Program-made: the position numbers and the translations under genes | Part shown: in pieces, positions 20,285 to 31,117 of the stretch | Numbering within the stretch: the stretch's first letter is position 1 | Layout of the letters: the number at the start of each line of letters is the position of its first letter | Notes under the pieces: generated by a model | Seen by the model: only the letters and a program-made list of their open reading frames with translations | What the model was told of the DNA's origin: nothing | Database searches by the model: none | From: Epithemia pelagica | Taxonomy: Eukaryota > Bacillariophyta > Bacillariophyceae > Surirellales > Surirellaceae | DNA: 64,000 nucleotides | Assembly: GCA_946965045.2 (NCBI GenBank) | Contig: OX337235.1 | Location: 3,295,928-3,359,927, forward strand | Reading direction: 5' to 3'

Positions 20285-21661
20285 ATGCGGTCCTTTTTAT
20301 TGGTGGGCATACACCCCTCCTTCTCCTCGTGTGAGCCGAGTCGTCGACTGGTTGTCTTGTGGTGGTTGTGGTGGATGGCCGTGTGGTGGTGCATGTTGTG
20401 TCCGGTCCTGGCGCACCACCACCCACCAACCACCAGGACGACAAGATGGTTGCGTCATTGTCGTTGTTGTCGTCATTCCATGGCCTTTGTGGAACCCGTT
20501 CGGTGGGGAGATTCGAATGGCTCGACGACGATTCCTCCTGGATCCACGGCTCGCACCACGATCCACAAAAAGAGGCAACGACTATTGTGGTCCTCTATTA
20601 GGCCACCCTTTGATGGGGAGGAACCCTCCAAGGACCACCACCAGGACCGTCTCGTGGACCAAGAGCAGCAGCCAGCAACGGATGGTCCTTCTCCTCCTCC
20701 TCCTCCTGGTTCTTTGGATCGGTCCCCAAATCGTCGTCGTCGTCAAGTGTTGACGGGCATGGCCGCCAGTGTCGTTGTGGCACCGACACTGTCGGGAATA
20801 GTATTCAATCCATTGTCATTGTCCGGAATGTGTCCATCCGCCCCCAACCAACGGTGGATGGGTGGACCAGCCATGGCCCATGCCTTGGATCCGCAAGCGG
20901 CGGCGCGCGACTACAATCGTTATGCCGCCACGTACGATTGGTTGGATGGCGGCAATACGGGTAACAATGATGATTCATTGGGAGTCGCCTCGTGGTTGGG
21001 TATTCCGCAAGCCCGCGCCGACTTGATCGGTCAAGCACGGGGTCATGTCTTGGAATTGGGGGTGGGCACGGGTCTCAATTTGCCCTACTACAATTGGACG
21101 CAACTCGAGTCCCTCACCCTCCTCGATGTCTCGCCCGGCATGTTGCATCAAGCGCAAGACAAGTGGCAGGCCCTGCAACAAGGGCCACTCCACTCCCAAC
21201 CACAACAACCGTCGTTGCCACCCATTCGGTGGGTCCAAGGCGATGCCACTTCGGAATTGGTCTCCCTGTTTGGAACCAATGTGTTTGATACCGTGGTGGA
21301 TACCTTTTCCCTTTGTGTCATGGGAACCGTGGGAGCCCAAGAGTGCTTGACGCAACAAGTGAGTCGCGTCGTCAAGCACACTTCTCCCACCACCAAGAGC
21401 GGCCGCGTTCTCTTGTTGGAAAATACCCGAGCCTCGGCGCCCTGGCTGGCGTGGTATCAAGATGTCACCGCCTCCACGGCCGCTCGCATGGGAGGCAAGG
21501 GATGTGTCTACAATCAACAAGTCGAACGTTTGCTGCAGCCACCACCAACACCATTACCAACCGTGGACGACCACGACACTGTACGATTGCAAATCGTGTC
21601 CCAGACCGACTATGCCGCCGGACTCTTTCGCGCCTTTGTGTTGGAACCCGTGTCGTTGTAA
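20285..21661 (+). CDS. SAM-dependent methyltransferase, possibly thylakoid-targeted
   Basis: The frame starts at the first in-frame ATG (20285) and encodes 458 aa. The C-terminal 250 residues are a class-I Rossmann methyltransferase: motif I is VLELGVGTGLNLPYY, followed by LTLLDVSPGML, VQGDATSEL and FDTVVDTFSLC, in the order of the small ubiE/Oms1/METTL7-like enzymes. The N-terminus has a strongly hydrophobic Trp-rich segment (about residues 20-43). About 80 residues later comes a twin-arginine-like stretch, RRRQVLTGMAASVVVAP, ending with AMAHA before LDPQ, which looks like a lumenal Tat signal with an AxA cleavage site. The SMAFVEP stretch between them loosely resembles the diatom ASAFAP plastid motif. 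The substrate is unknown. No intron is evident. Confidence 0.78.
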   Translation: MRSFLLVGIHPSFSSCEPSRRLVVLWWLWWMAVWWCMLCPVLAHHHPPTTRTTRWLRHCRCCRHSMAFVEPVRWGDSNGSTTIPPGSTARTTIHKKRQRLLWSSIRPPFDGEEPSKDHHQDRLVDQEQQPATDGPSPPPPPGSLDRSPNRRRRQVLTGMAASVVVAPTLSGIVFNPLSLSGMCPSAPNQRWMGGPAMAHALDPQAAARDYNRYAATYDWLDGGNTGNNDDSLGVASWLGIPQARADLIGQARGHVLELGVGTGLNLPYYNWTQLESLTLLDVSPGMLHQAQDKWQALQQGPLHSQPQQPSLPPIRWVQGDATSELVSLFGTNVFDTVVDTFSLCVMGTVGAQECLTQQVSRVVKHTSPTTKSGRVLLLENTRASAPWLAWYQDVTASTAARMGGKGCVYNQQVERLLQPPPTPLPTVDDHDTVRLQIVSQTDYAAGLFRAFVLEPVSL

Positions 21662-22735
21662 CACACACACACACACACAAGAATCCAATCGATAGAGACG
21701 CGCGCTCTTTCACTCTTTCTCTCTCTCTTTCTCTCTCTCTACTGTGCTGGTTCGTATACACGGAGAGGGACTCTCTGTCTCTCTCTTGATAGATTCTATG
21801 AACTGTGCTGGTGTGGACCAATGGTATCCAGCTCTCGTCAGTGGTTGGGCCCCGAGTCTCGCTCTCTCGCTCTGGTTTCGGTTGCTTGTATACTACATGG
21901 TAATAGAGGCATGGAATCATCACACTTCCTCTTGTAGAGTTTTATGGGGTTTGGAATGAGTGGTCGTGTGCTCATATGACCCAAAAGCGGAGCACTGGAA
22001 TGGGTCCAGCAAAAAACAAGACTTTACGAAAGGAGACTCGGCCGAGCTTATTGGCGGTGAATCCCTGCCATTCGTGTGCGGAATACAAAAAGTTGAGGCA
22101 TGCATCGTTCCGTTGGATTTCATCCTTTTGCTGTCTCTAAAAGTCGATCGATTCCCAGAAACACCAGTGAAAAAAGGCCTACAGAATCCAAAGTGCGAAA
22201 ACGGCCTACATAATCCTCTAGTCCAAATATAGACCTCTAGCAAATGTGTTATGTTGGACGCTGTATCACACAGGAAAGCCCATGGACTCGAACGCCCAGC
22301 ATTTCCAATCCACATCCCAATGGAACAATGAATGGGCGTTTCGTTTCGCAGGATTCTTGTACCCAAACGCTGCTGGTGCAAAGCATCGCTCCATCGTTTC
22401 TCTCGCTGATTGGTTCGGAAGAGCTTCTTGTGCATGGTATTTGTCGTATCGTGTAGTACAAAAAGAGCAAGCGGAATGTTTGAAAATTCGTTTCCATGGA
22501 AATTGAATCAATGATGAATAACATGAGAAAAAGAGGTTATTCTCGTGAGTCGCTCATTCGTCGTTTCAGATCAAGTGAGATTGACCTTGAATGGATTGAT
22601 GTCCGAAATCGGAATGCATCGAATATCCCTACAGTTGCTTCCTAGTTTACTTGAACATGATTTCAATAGGAACGAGAATGAGTCTCTTTCCAAATCTTGT
22701 GTATCCTTCGAGAGGAATTTGGGGCCCAACCGGTC
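21662..22735. other. Intergenic region with microsatellites
   Basis: A (CA)n run begins directly after the methyltransferase stop (21662-21680), followed by CT-rich runs near 21710-21740. The rest shows no recognisable gene. It lies between the 3' ends of the methyltransferase and the LRR gene, so it should contain both 3' UTRs. Confidence 0.5.
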
Positions 22736-25700
22736 TCAATTTGAGGGTGCGCAACAGCATGAACATTGTACAAGAAGGCAGTCAACGACACCATCTCCAC
22801 CTTGTGCACTAACGCTTTGACAGACACTTTCCGGAACCACTCCCGTCAAGCCAGGATTGTTCTCCAAATACAAGTCCTTCAAGACTCCCGACGACAAGCC
22901 GGACGATGAGGACAAATCGGGGAGTGGACCGGCAATTTCGGCATTGGAAAGACGCAAGACTCGCAACTGGCTGAGATTGTCAAAGGCATTGGTGGGCAAC
23001 GGAGCACCTCCAAATTCATTGTCCGAGAGGTCCAAACCCGTGCTCAATGCCGTCAGGGTGGAGAAACTAGGCAAGGGCCCCGTGAGTTTGTTGTTTTGCA
23101 GAAACAATCCTCGAATCGTAGTCAGGGTCGACAGTTGCGCCGGCATAGGACCATTCAAATTATTGTGGTGCAACGACAATTGTGTGATTCTGACCATTCC
23201 TTCAATGTCCTCAGGGATGGGGCCCTGGAGCTGATTGTTGTTCATCAAAAGCGCAGTGACGCTTTTTAAAGAGCGAACCGACGAAGGCAACGATCCAGGC
23301 AGGTTGTTGTGGCTGAAATCAACCAATAAAGCGTTACTCCAAAGATCAAACAAGTTGTCTGCGAGAGGCGCCCCTTGGGACAGGTCATTGCCATTAATCT
23401 GAACAAATACCAAGTTGGACAAGGACCTCAACTCATTAGGGATGCCACCTTTGGTCATTCCACCTACACCGTCTGCATTTCCCTGGTTGTTAATCACCAA
23501 AACCTGTAGCTCCGTCAAAAGCGCAAGTTCCGGAACCAGTCCCCCTGTCAATTGATTGTCCACAAATTCCAAATTCCGGACTTGCTGGTCGAGGGCACAA
23601 CCAATTCCATCGGGCTCATCCACGTACCACAAACATTCCGACACTGTGCGACTGAGCCAATTGGTTTTGCGGATCCATGACGTGGGGCCATTCGTACTGT
23701 GAAAGAAGGTGGCCAGGGCGTAGCGTTGAATCTTGCGAGGATCGCTCACCGAGTTCACAACAGTGTCTTCGGACTGCAACCATAAGAACGCCTTTTGTTG
23801 AGGCGAGTCTGGGATTAAAATAGCTGCTCCGTCATCCCACCACGACGCTGCAGAAATGAGATCGAACAAAGCTTGGTCGGTAATGACGTTAGGCGTGGAA
23901 GGACTGCTGGTTGGCGATACCGGAGATATGGTAGGTGGAATAGGCGCAGGTGTCGGGATGGTTGCGATAGGACCAGAGGGCGCTTCCGAGGGGCCTGATC
24001 GCTGTTGCACGGCAGGAGAAGTGTCGTCCTCGTTTTCTCTATCAATGAGTACACCAAGAATGGCGCCCAGTATAACGGCCGTTATAATGCAGACACCCAA
24101 AAGCAACAACATGACCAACAATATACGTCGTTGGTACCTTCGACGCGTTGTCGTGGTAGTCGCATCGAATGCACCATCGCCTTCTCCTCCACCTTCGTCA
24201 TAGAGGATATCCATTTCATACTCTGTGAGGTCATCGCCTTCTCCTCCACCTTCGTCATAGAGGATATCCATTTCATACTCTGTGAGGTCATCCTGCTCAT
24301 TGTCTATGTTCCTGCTATCGGATTGTGAACCGGATTTGTCTTCTTGGTACTTGCTGTCGTATGCACTGGCACCACTGGCGTCTTCATTACTGTATGGATT
24401 CGCGTCACGTGGTTGCTCGATTCCTCGTCGATTCGTTTTTCCTTTTCTTCTCTTATCATAGTAGCTCACCGCTTTTTCGGCGTCCAAGTCAATATCATCC
24501 TCAAAATTAGTAAAGCTGTCACTGGCAGCGTCCTCGTCATCGCTCACGCCGGCTGGTTCCTGAGGAATACGAAGTGGACTGCGGTCTTTGTTTAGCTGTG
24601 ATTTGCGTGTGTAACTACGAGTTGAATGATGAGAAGACGAGGCTGGAGTTGGATACGACGAAGATGAGCCGACTGAAACCTGACTTCGTCCGCTAGGATC
24701 CTCACCACCCTCGCGTTGATAGAGCTGTGAAGGTGTGAGTGTTATCGGACGACCATATCCAGTATACATTGATTGCCTTTGTTGTTGCTCTTCTTGTTGT
24801 GGTTGCAATTGTTGTTGTCCTGGTTGCTTTTGACGCAGATTTTGCTGTTGTTGATCGTTATCCATAACTGTTGACCGCGCCTGAGGATCGTTTGACCGGC
24901 GGCTGCTGTTTGACATACTGTGACGGCTGCCGTTGCTTCTTTTACTTCTACCACTCCTGCTACTGTGACTGCTGGTACTGTTTCTGGATCGACTTTTCGC
25001 TTGCGTTCCACTATCTTGTGATAAAGATGGCGGTTGTCTCGAATTATGAGTAGAAGAGACCGAAGACGAAGCGCTTGAAGATGCTCCTGGAGGAGGTATT
25101 TGTTCTTGGTTCTCCAACGAGAGAACATTTGCTCGTGTCGGTGGGTCTCGATGTTGTTGCGCTTGTTCCGTAGTTCTTGGAGATGCAGCAGAATCGGGTA
25201 ATCTCTTTGTAGCGCTCTTACTCTTCTTAGATTTGGGCTTTTTGGCGCGTTTGGATTTTGACGCTTTATGTCGCTTCTTGCTTTCTCCTTCGACAGAGGA
25301 AGGAGGCGTTGAGCGTTCGTGTTCTACCGGTACCAGGAATTCATCTTGAAACGGCACAGCTCCATCGTCTTCAGGCTCATAAACGTTGTTGAATTCCCAT
25401 GGGCTTTCGTTTCGACTTTGTGGTTGTTGTTCTGGAACAGATGGCTCGCCATTTTCAACTCCCTGATCCTCTTGGGAATACGAAAATATAAATGCCGGTG
25501 GAGGGGTCTCTTCAGTTTGAAATGCATCGCCATATCCTCTTTGATGTTCGTTATGGTGAGGTTCTTGTGCTTCTTGAAAAGGTTGTGGAGGCTCGTACAC
25601 TGAGTCGTATCCTCCTCTGACCTGCTGCGGCTCTTGGTGTTGTAAGTTGGATGGAGGAGTTGGAGGTGGCGGCGGTGGCGATGAGAAGGCNNNNNNNNNN

Positions 25701-28700
25701 NNNNNNNNNNNNNNNNNNNNNNNNNNNNNNNNNNNNNNNNNNNNNNNNNNNNNNNNNNNNNNNNNNNNNNNNNNNNNNNNNNNNNNNNNNNNNNNNNNNN
25801 NNNNNNNNNNNNNNNNNNNNNNNNNNNNNNNNNNNNNNNNNNNNNNNNNNNNNNNNNNNNNNNNNNNNNNNNNNNNNNNNNNNNNNNNNNATTGTCAAGC
25901 GATGCAGAATGAGACTGTGATCTCGAATTTGCATTGCTTCGATTGTCCAGCGATGCAGAATGTGAGTCAGATCTCGAATATCCTTTACTTTGATTGTCCA
26001 GCGATGCAGAATGAGACTGTGATCTCGAATGTGTCTCGCTCCGATCGTCGAGCGATGCAGAATGAGATTGTGATCTCGAATTTGCCTCGCTCCGATCGCT
26101 CCGATCGTCGCGGAAGCTATCGGAAGCGTCCGTTTCTGTCGCGTCCCTGGATTGTCGCCCTTCGAATTGAGGTTCTTGCGGCGGCGGTGGGGGCGGAGGA
26201 GGAGGAGGTGGTGGTGGTGGACCTGGTGGAGGGGGTGGTCGCTGTGGTGGCTTTGTCAAAGGCGGGGGAGGACGCGGAGGAGGTGGTTTCGCTTCTCGAG
26301 GAGGTGTTTTTCGTTGAGGTGTATGTTTCGGTTGTGGCGGAAGTTGTGATGGTTGCTCAATAGGTTCCGCTGCCAATGCCTCGGAGGCAGACACATCCTC
26401 TCCACGACTATCTCGTGAAGGCAAAGTTTCACTATCTTCCGTTTCATCCTCTGGACCATCAGTATCGTTTTCACTATGGCTCACAGTGCTCCGTGAGCCC
26501 TGCTGTGGACCCAACGTGTTCGTTTCACTCGAGTCTGCTTGCCTTTCCGGTTCCTCCCGAGTTGCTGGCGAGTCGTCGTCCATGGAGGGTACTTCTTGTG
26601 GTTGCCTTGGCTGTGTGACTTGTGATTTGGGAGATGGAGGTGCGGTGACGGCCGCGGCGGCCGCGGCGCTGGAAGGTGATTGATGTCGTTGTCGTCGTGG
26701 TGTTTGTTGTTGTGACGGAGGAGGCCGTCGTGTAGCAGTCGCCGCTGCAGCTATTGCCATATCACTGGAAGGACGCCGGCGTGGCCGTGAGACTGACCGT
26801 GGTGTGGTTGAGGAGGAAGATTTCTTGGACGGTTGCTGTTGCAATTGTTGCAACTGAATTTCCTCCTCTTGTGGTGGCGGTGGTTCTGGACGCGACTGAG
26901 GATTGTCCCTGTGGTTCTGGTTGTTGTCCTTGTGGTCGTCGTCCTCGTAGTAATAGTCGTCGTCGGTATCGGGGGAACCACCGTCTTGTTCTCCTCCTCG
27001 TTGTCGTCGTGGTCGCAAACTATCGCCATCACGAGGATCCGAATCTTCAAACGACGATGACGAGTCATCTTCATCGTTGTCATTGTTGGTGGACGATAAG
27101 GACGACGATTGTTGTCGTGAGGGAAGGGAAGGAAGTTGTTCGGTTGGAGTGGCCGCCATGTTGTCAATAGTTTCATCCTGTGCCGGTTGGTCCTCATCGT
27201 CGTCTTCGTCGTCATCTTCGGATGTACCACCATCCTGTGGATTGTCACTGTCGTCGTCTTCTCCAAAATCGTACAAGTGAGGACGTGGCTCTAATCCTCG
27301 ACCACCTTCGCTCGGTCCTGGTGAAAAGGGTGCTTCTTCGGGTCGTCGATTGCCAGTATTGTCGTCGTCCGTTTCGCCCTTGTCGGAAATGGGGGACAAG
27401 GAGCCGGCCGATAAGTGACTCATATGACTATTGTTGCTATTGTTGTTGTTGTTGTTGTTGTGTGCCAAGACGGCTTCCAACAAATCGTAGCGAGAATTGG
27501 TGGGTTCCGTGGTGGTTTCGTTGTTGTGGTCGTCCTCGTTCGGCGGTTGGACTCCTCCTCGTCGTCGTCCCCGTTCCGACGTGACATTGGTGGCCGGACT
27601 GGTACTACTGGTACTACTACTACTACTGGTATTTTGCACCACGACATTGGACGAGGTGAGAATGGGAATCGGTGGAGGTTCCTGCAGGTCCGTGTCATGG
27701 TCGCTGGGATCGTCGTCGAGTGCGGCTTGGAGGGCCGAGGACGGCACGAGCGAGGGGGAAAAGGAGGAGGTGGAGACGGAAAATTCCTTGGTCGTCGTTC
27801 TCCGACTGGGTGGCGTCGATGGTGTGGTCGACGTGGTGTTGGGATCCGACTGCAGGTAATTGGAATAAAACAAGGACGAAGCGGGACTGGAGGGAGACGA
27901 TTCGGAAGGGTGTGGATCCTCAAAGACGTCCGTTTGCGGCGGCTGGTCGTGGTGGTGGTCATTCGCGTGAGGGCTGTGCGGATCCGTGTTCAGTGGTTGG
28001 TTCGGAGTGTGTGGTTCCTGTTCCTGCTCCTCCTCGTCATTGTCCTCGTCCTCATCATCATCGTCTTTGGTACTCATGACACTTGGACCGGCACTGGCAC
28101 TTTGGCTGGCACTGGCACTTTGACTGGCACTCCCACTCACGTCATCACCACTGGCACTCCCACTCCCACTTTGGTCGTCGTTGTCATCCTCCTCTTTGTC
28201 GTCGTCGTCTTGAGCATGGTGTTTGTCGTCGTCGTCGTCTTCTTCGGGAACACGATCCACAATGCTACTTCGTCTCGTGGATGCGGCTGGTGATGATGAT
28301 GACGGAGAGGCATGATGCTGCAAGGAGGCACTGCTTTCTTCATTCCAAAACAAGTGATCGGTCGATTCCATGGTGACAATGGGATTGTAACTGTTGCTGG
28401 TCGTGTCGTGGTTGTGGGCAGTCGTATGATCGTCGTGTCGGTGACTGTCGGAATCACCCAAACTGAGTTGCCAACTGGCTTGACTATCGAATGTCGTATG
28501 GACCATGCCACGGTCACTGCCACCCGTGGGACTATCAGCGTCGACCGCCGTTGGACTGTGTTGTTGTTGCTGGTGGTGGTCGACATGGAGAGTGCTGTGA
28601 TTGCTGCTGTGATTGCTGCTGCTGTACTGACTCAAGTGATCGTCCAGAAATTGGATGGACGTGTCACTGCCCATCAAATCGTCGTCTTGTTGTTGTTCGT

Positions 28701-29103
28701 CGTCGTCCTGGTAGAGACCCGTGCCAGAATGATTGTAATTGGGGGGATGATCGTACTCTTGTTCTTCAAAGGCTTTGATGGAAATTTGGCGAGGATCGTA
28801 CAATTCCTGGTCCGGTTGTTGTTGGTGGTCGTACATCATGGACGACGAAGGGGGCGGTGGCGGATCGTGGGGAGTGTTGTTGTAATCGGGGTATTCGTAG
28901 GCCGTTTCCGGATAGCCTCCATAGGGCTCGGCCAAATGGGGGTCGTCGTCCTGGTCGTCGGGATAGCCGGGCAACTCCAACAATTGGACTTCAGTTTCCG
29001 TCGTGTGACTTTGCTCGTCGTCGTCATCTTCCGACTCTTCTTCGGTTTCTTCTTGAATTTCCGTCAATCGTTGCGACAAGGATGGTGACGACGAGGACAA
29101 CAT
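22736..29103 (-). CDS. Giant membrane LRR protein with long disordered N-terminal half (contains assembly gap)
   Basis: The gene reads from ATG 29103 (an in-frame alternative is possible upstream to 29172) to TGA 22736. It is open on both sides of a 200-N gap: 1071 codons before and 985 after. With exactly 200 Ns the two halves fall out of frame, so the gap length is a placeholder. The N-terminal part is Asp/Ser/His/Gln-rich and disordered, with a polyproline run and SHSASLD minisatellite repeats next to the gap. One transmembrane helix is encoded at about 24048-24125 (LLVMLLLLGVCIITAVILGA). After it come a Ser/Thr/Pro stalk, a segment with the WW and C-x-W-x3-G-I-x-C style seen before plant-type LRRs, and about eight LRRs (LxxLxLxxNxLxGxIP) at about 23560-22790. 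The topology suggests a surface receptor-like protein with the LRRs outside. No kinase domain is present. Ligand and partners are unknown. Confidence 0.82.
24179..24292 (-). repeat. 57-bp perfect tandem duplication in the LRR gene
   Basis: Units 24179-24235 and 24236-24292 encode the same 19 residues (DDLTEYEMDILYDEGGGEG) twice, just on the cytosolic side of the transmembrane helix. The motif is acidic with Tyr and Leu. The frame is kept. Confidence 0.95.
25691..25890. other. Assembly gap (200 N)
   Basis: Exactly 200 unknown bases, a conventional filler length. The gap lies inside the LRR gene and abuts a 51-bp minisatellite, the likely reason that assembly failed. Confidence 0.98.
25891..26095 (-). 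repeat. 51-bp coding minisatellite next to the gap
   Basis: About four tandem units encode 17-residue repeats of the type SRSQSHSASLDDRSETH, with variation mainly in the last five residues. The array is cut by the gap, so its true copy number is unknown. Confidence 0.9.
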
Positions 29104-29729
29104 AATGTGTGTATATTCTGTAGAGAAACGGCGGCGGCCTTGTTGTTGTTTCGTTTCGTATTGGCAATCCAATAAAAGTGGTTGTGGAACAATCGAGAGA
29201 TGGATCCAAAAGTCAAAATGTGTTTCGTTCCGGACACACTACGGTCTTCTTATTGTTATTGTTGTTGGATGGATACAGTCTCTGTCGTCGTCGTCTTCTT
29301 CTCTGTGCCATTCATTCCACCAAGAAGAAGGAGAACCAGAATGGTGCTTCGTTTCTCCCATTCAAGAGGTCGTCGTCGTCGTCCAAGTCCCACCAAAAAC
29401 CCACTGACAAATCTGGCGTCGGATGGAACCAAAAAGTGAGCCCAACGGATTTTATTTTTTGGGGACCTGGTATTGCCCTCCAATGACCGTTTCCATCTAT
29501 GCCCCATGAGTCGCGTATCGGTCGTAGAAAGCGCGCTCGCATCCGCGCCGGCCGGGCCACCTGTCACCGTGGATTTGAATTCTCAGATTTTTGGGGAAAC
29601 GCAAAATCGACAAGGCCGAGACGAGCCGCGTTGGTTGTCGGTACGGCACAGTTGGTCCACTGGTTTCAACAACCGTGAGTTCTTTTTGCGGTGAACCTTT
29701 GGTTCCTCCACTTGTGATTCGTTGTTCCA
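29104..29729. promoter_or_regulatory. Divergent promoter region between LRR and kinase-like genes
   Basis: A 626-bp region separates two divergently oriented genes, so it probably contains both promoters. It has TTG-repeat and GTC-repeat low-complexity tracts. No specific site is assignable. Confidence 0.4.
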
Positions 29730-31021
29730 ATGGAGACTATGGAGGATGACGACGACCTGTCGGAGCTCAGCGCGAGCGTCTCTACCGGACTACAAGAGAG
29801 CTCCAGCTCCAGCGACGACCACACCGCCACCGCCGGTACCTTTCAGCGACGAAAACTGCGACGAACCATGACCGTGGCGAAACCGCGGGAGGAACGGGCG
29901 GCGTCCCCTTACGTTCAGGGCTTTGGCGAACGCCACACCACTTGGTCCTGGTTGCAAGAACCAACAGACGGCATGTTGTTTCCCGAGGAGCTTGGTTCTT
30001 CCATTCTGCAACCAACGAGGAGCTCGCGGGAGTACGATCAAGGAATTTTTTCATGCCACTGGCCCGAATTCGATACACGGTGATTGCGGGGGAACGACGG
30101 AAGCACAAGAAGGTGGGCGATCGAGACAATGCCAGGTTTGTTTCCGGTCATTACGTTCCGCCAGCCGAGTGCGGCAAGGCCTTTCGATATGCGTCCAACT
30201 CCTTCGCTTCGGCCAACGTTGACCGGAATGGCATTCATACTCTCTCGGAGTATCTCTGGAACGTGGAAGAGGGCGTTGGTATTGCTCTGAAATATCTGGA
30301 TCAATGGAAATCTTGCAAAAGGGCGTTGGTCGAGAGGAAACCTCTGGGTGGACTCGGAATCCCTTTGTCATTTCAAGGCTTGTCGTCGTCCAACGCCAAG
30401 CTAATCGCGACACCACTGTTCTCATGTGGCCCCAAGGTAACCCAGGGTGACATGTGGGAGATTTCCGCTACACTGGAGGATCTGAAGCAGGGAACTTCGC
30501 CACTGGAACTGGTACGTGATGGTGGGAATACCGCCAACCACAAAGTGCTCCCATGCCTTTTGAAAATATCATCCGAAGGAGCGTTCAGTACGTGGATTCC
30601 GCCACGAGAGTGTGGCCGTGCTCGGATGAAACTAAAACAGAGAAGAGTTCACCTGGGCAGTCTGCTGTGCTTTCTGGAGTGTCCAGTGGGAATGGCGACA
30701 GTCATGGAAGATTTGCGTCCTCAAGGTTACGTCGACCTCTCTCCCGAGCATGCCGTGAGAAACGGCGTCTCCGTGTCTCAGCTGTGGAGGGCACTCAAAG
30801 ACGTGTTGCGTCAAACATTGGTGCCGGCGGCGAACGCGGGCGTGGTTCATGCAGATCTTCGCCCTGGGTACGACCAAACGTCCAACCTGTTGTGGTGTCG
30901 TCGATGGAGTGATGACTCCCTACAGCTCCAGCTGATTGACTTTGATAGCGCTTTGGCAGCCCCGAGTCCATCCCGGATCATGACGACAAGAGAGCGCTGG
31001 CGAGTTGCAAAGATCCGGTGA
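29730..31021 (+). pseudogene. Kinase-like protein, reading frame apparently broken
   Basis: A good ATG at 29730 opens an acidic Ser-rich frame that stops at 30083. The rest of the protein-like sequence continues in another frame, which is open from before 29942 to a stop at 31021. Near its end are VVHADLRPG, a downstream Asn and LIDFDSA (about 30844-30945), which resemble the HRD-N-DFG catalytic loop of protein kinases, with unusual residues. After 31010 a third frame (SYLLLQIEIKRL...IKWFLFGWIL, 31018-31105) also looks protein-like. No introns of normal length fit these shifts. Either the gene carries two frameshifts and is decaying, or the assembly has indels here. The 3' end converges on the SLC4 gene less than 100 bp away. 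Confidence 0.45.
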
Positions 31022-31117
31022 GCTACTTGCTGCTGCAGATAGAAATCAAACGATTGTGTGTGGCACGGGGGACCGAGGGGATCAAGTGGTTCCTCTTTGG
31101 TTGGATTCTCAACTCGA

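Noticed and set aside
27415-28293. Plus-strand frame of 292 codons opposite the LRR gene
   Set aside because: Val/Gly-rich low-complexity shadow of the Asp/Ser/Thr-rich disordered region on the minus strand.
25324-29172. One 1282-codon frame reading through the 200 N
   Set aside because: It is continuous only because Ns contain no stops; after the gap the LRR frame, open right up to the gap, is the true continuation.
31018-31038. GTGAGC...CTGCAG as an intron at the end of the kinase-like gene
   Set aside because: It would be 21 bases long, far too short for splicing, and removing it does not change the frame.
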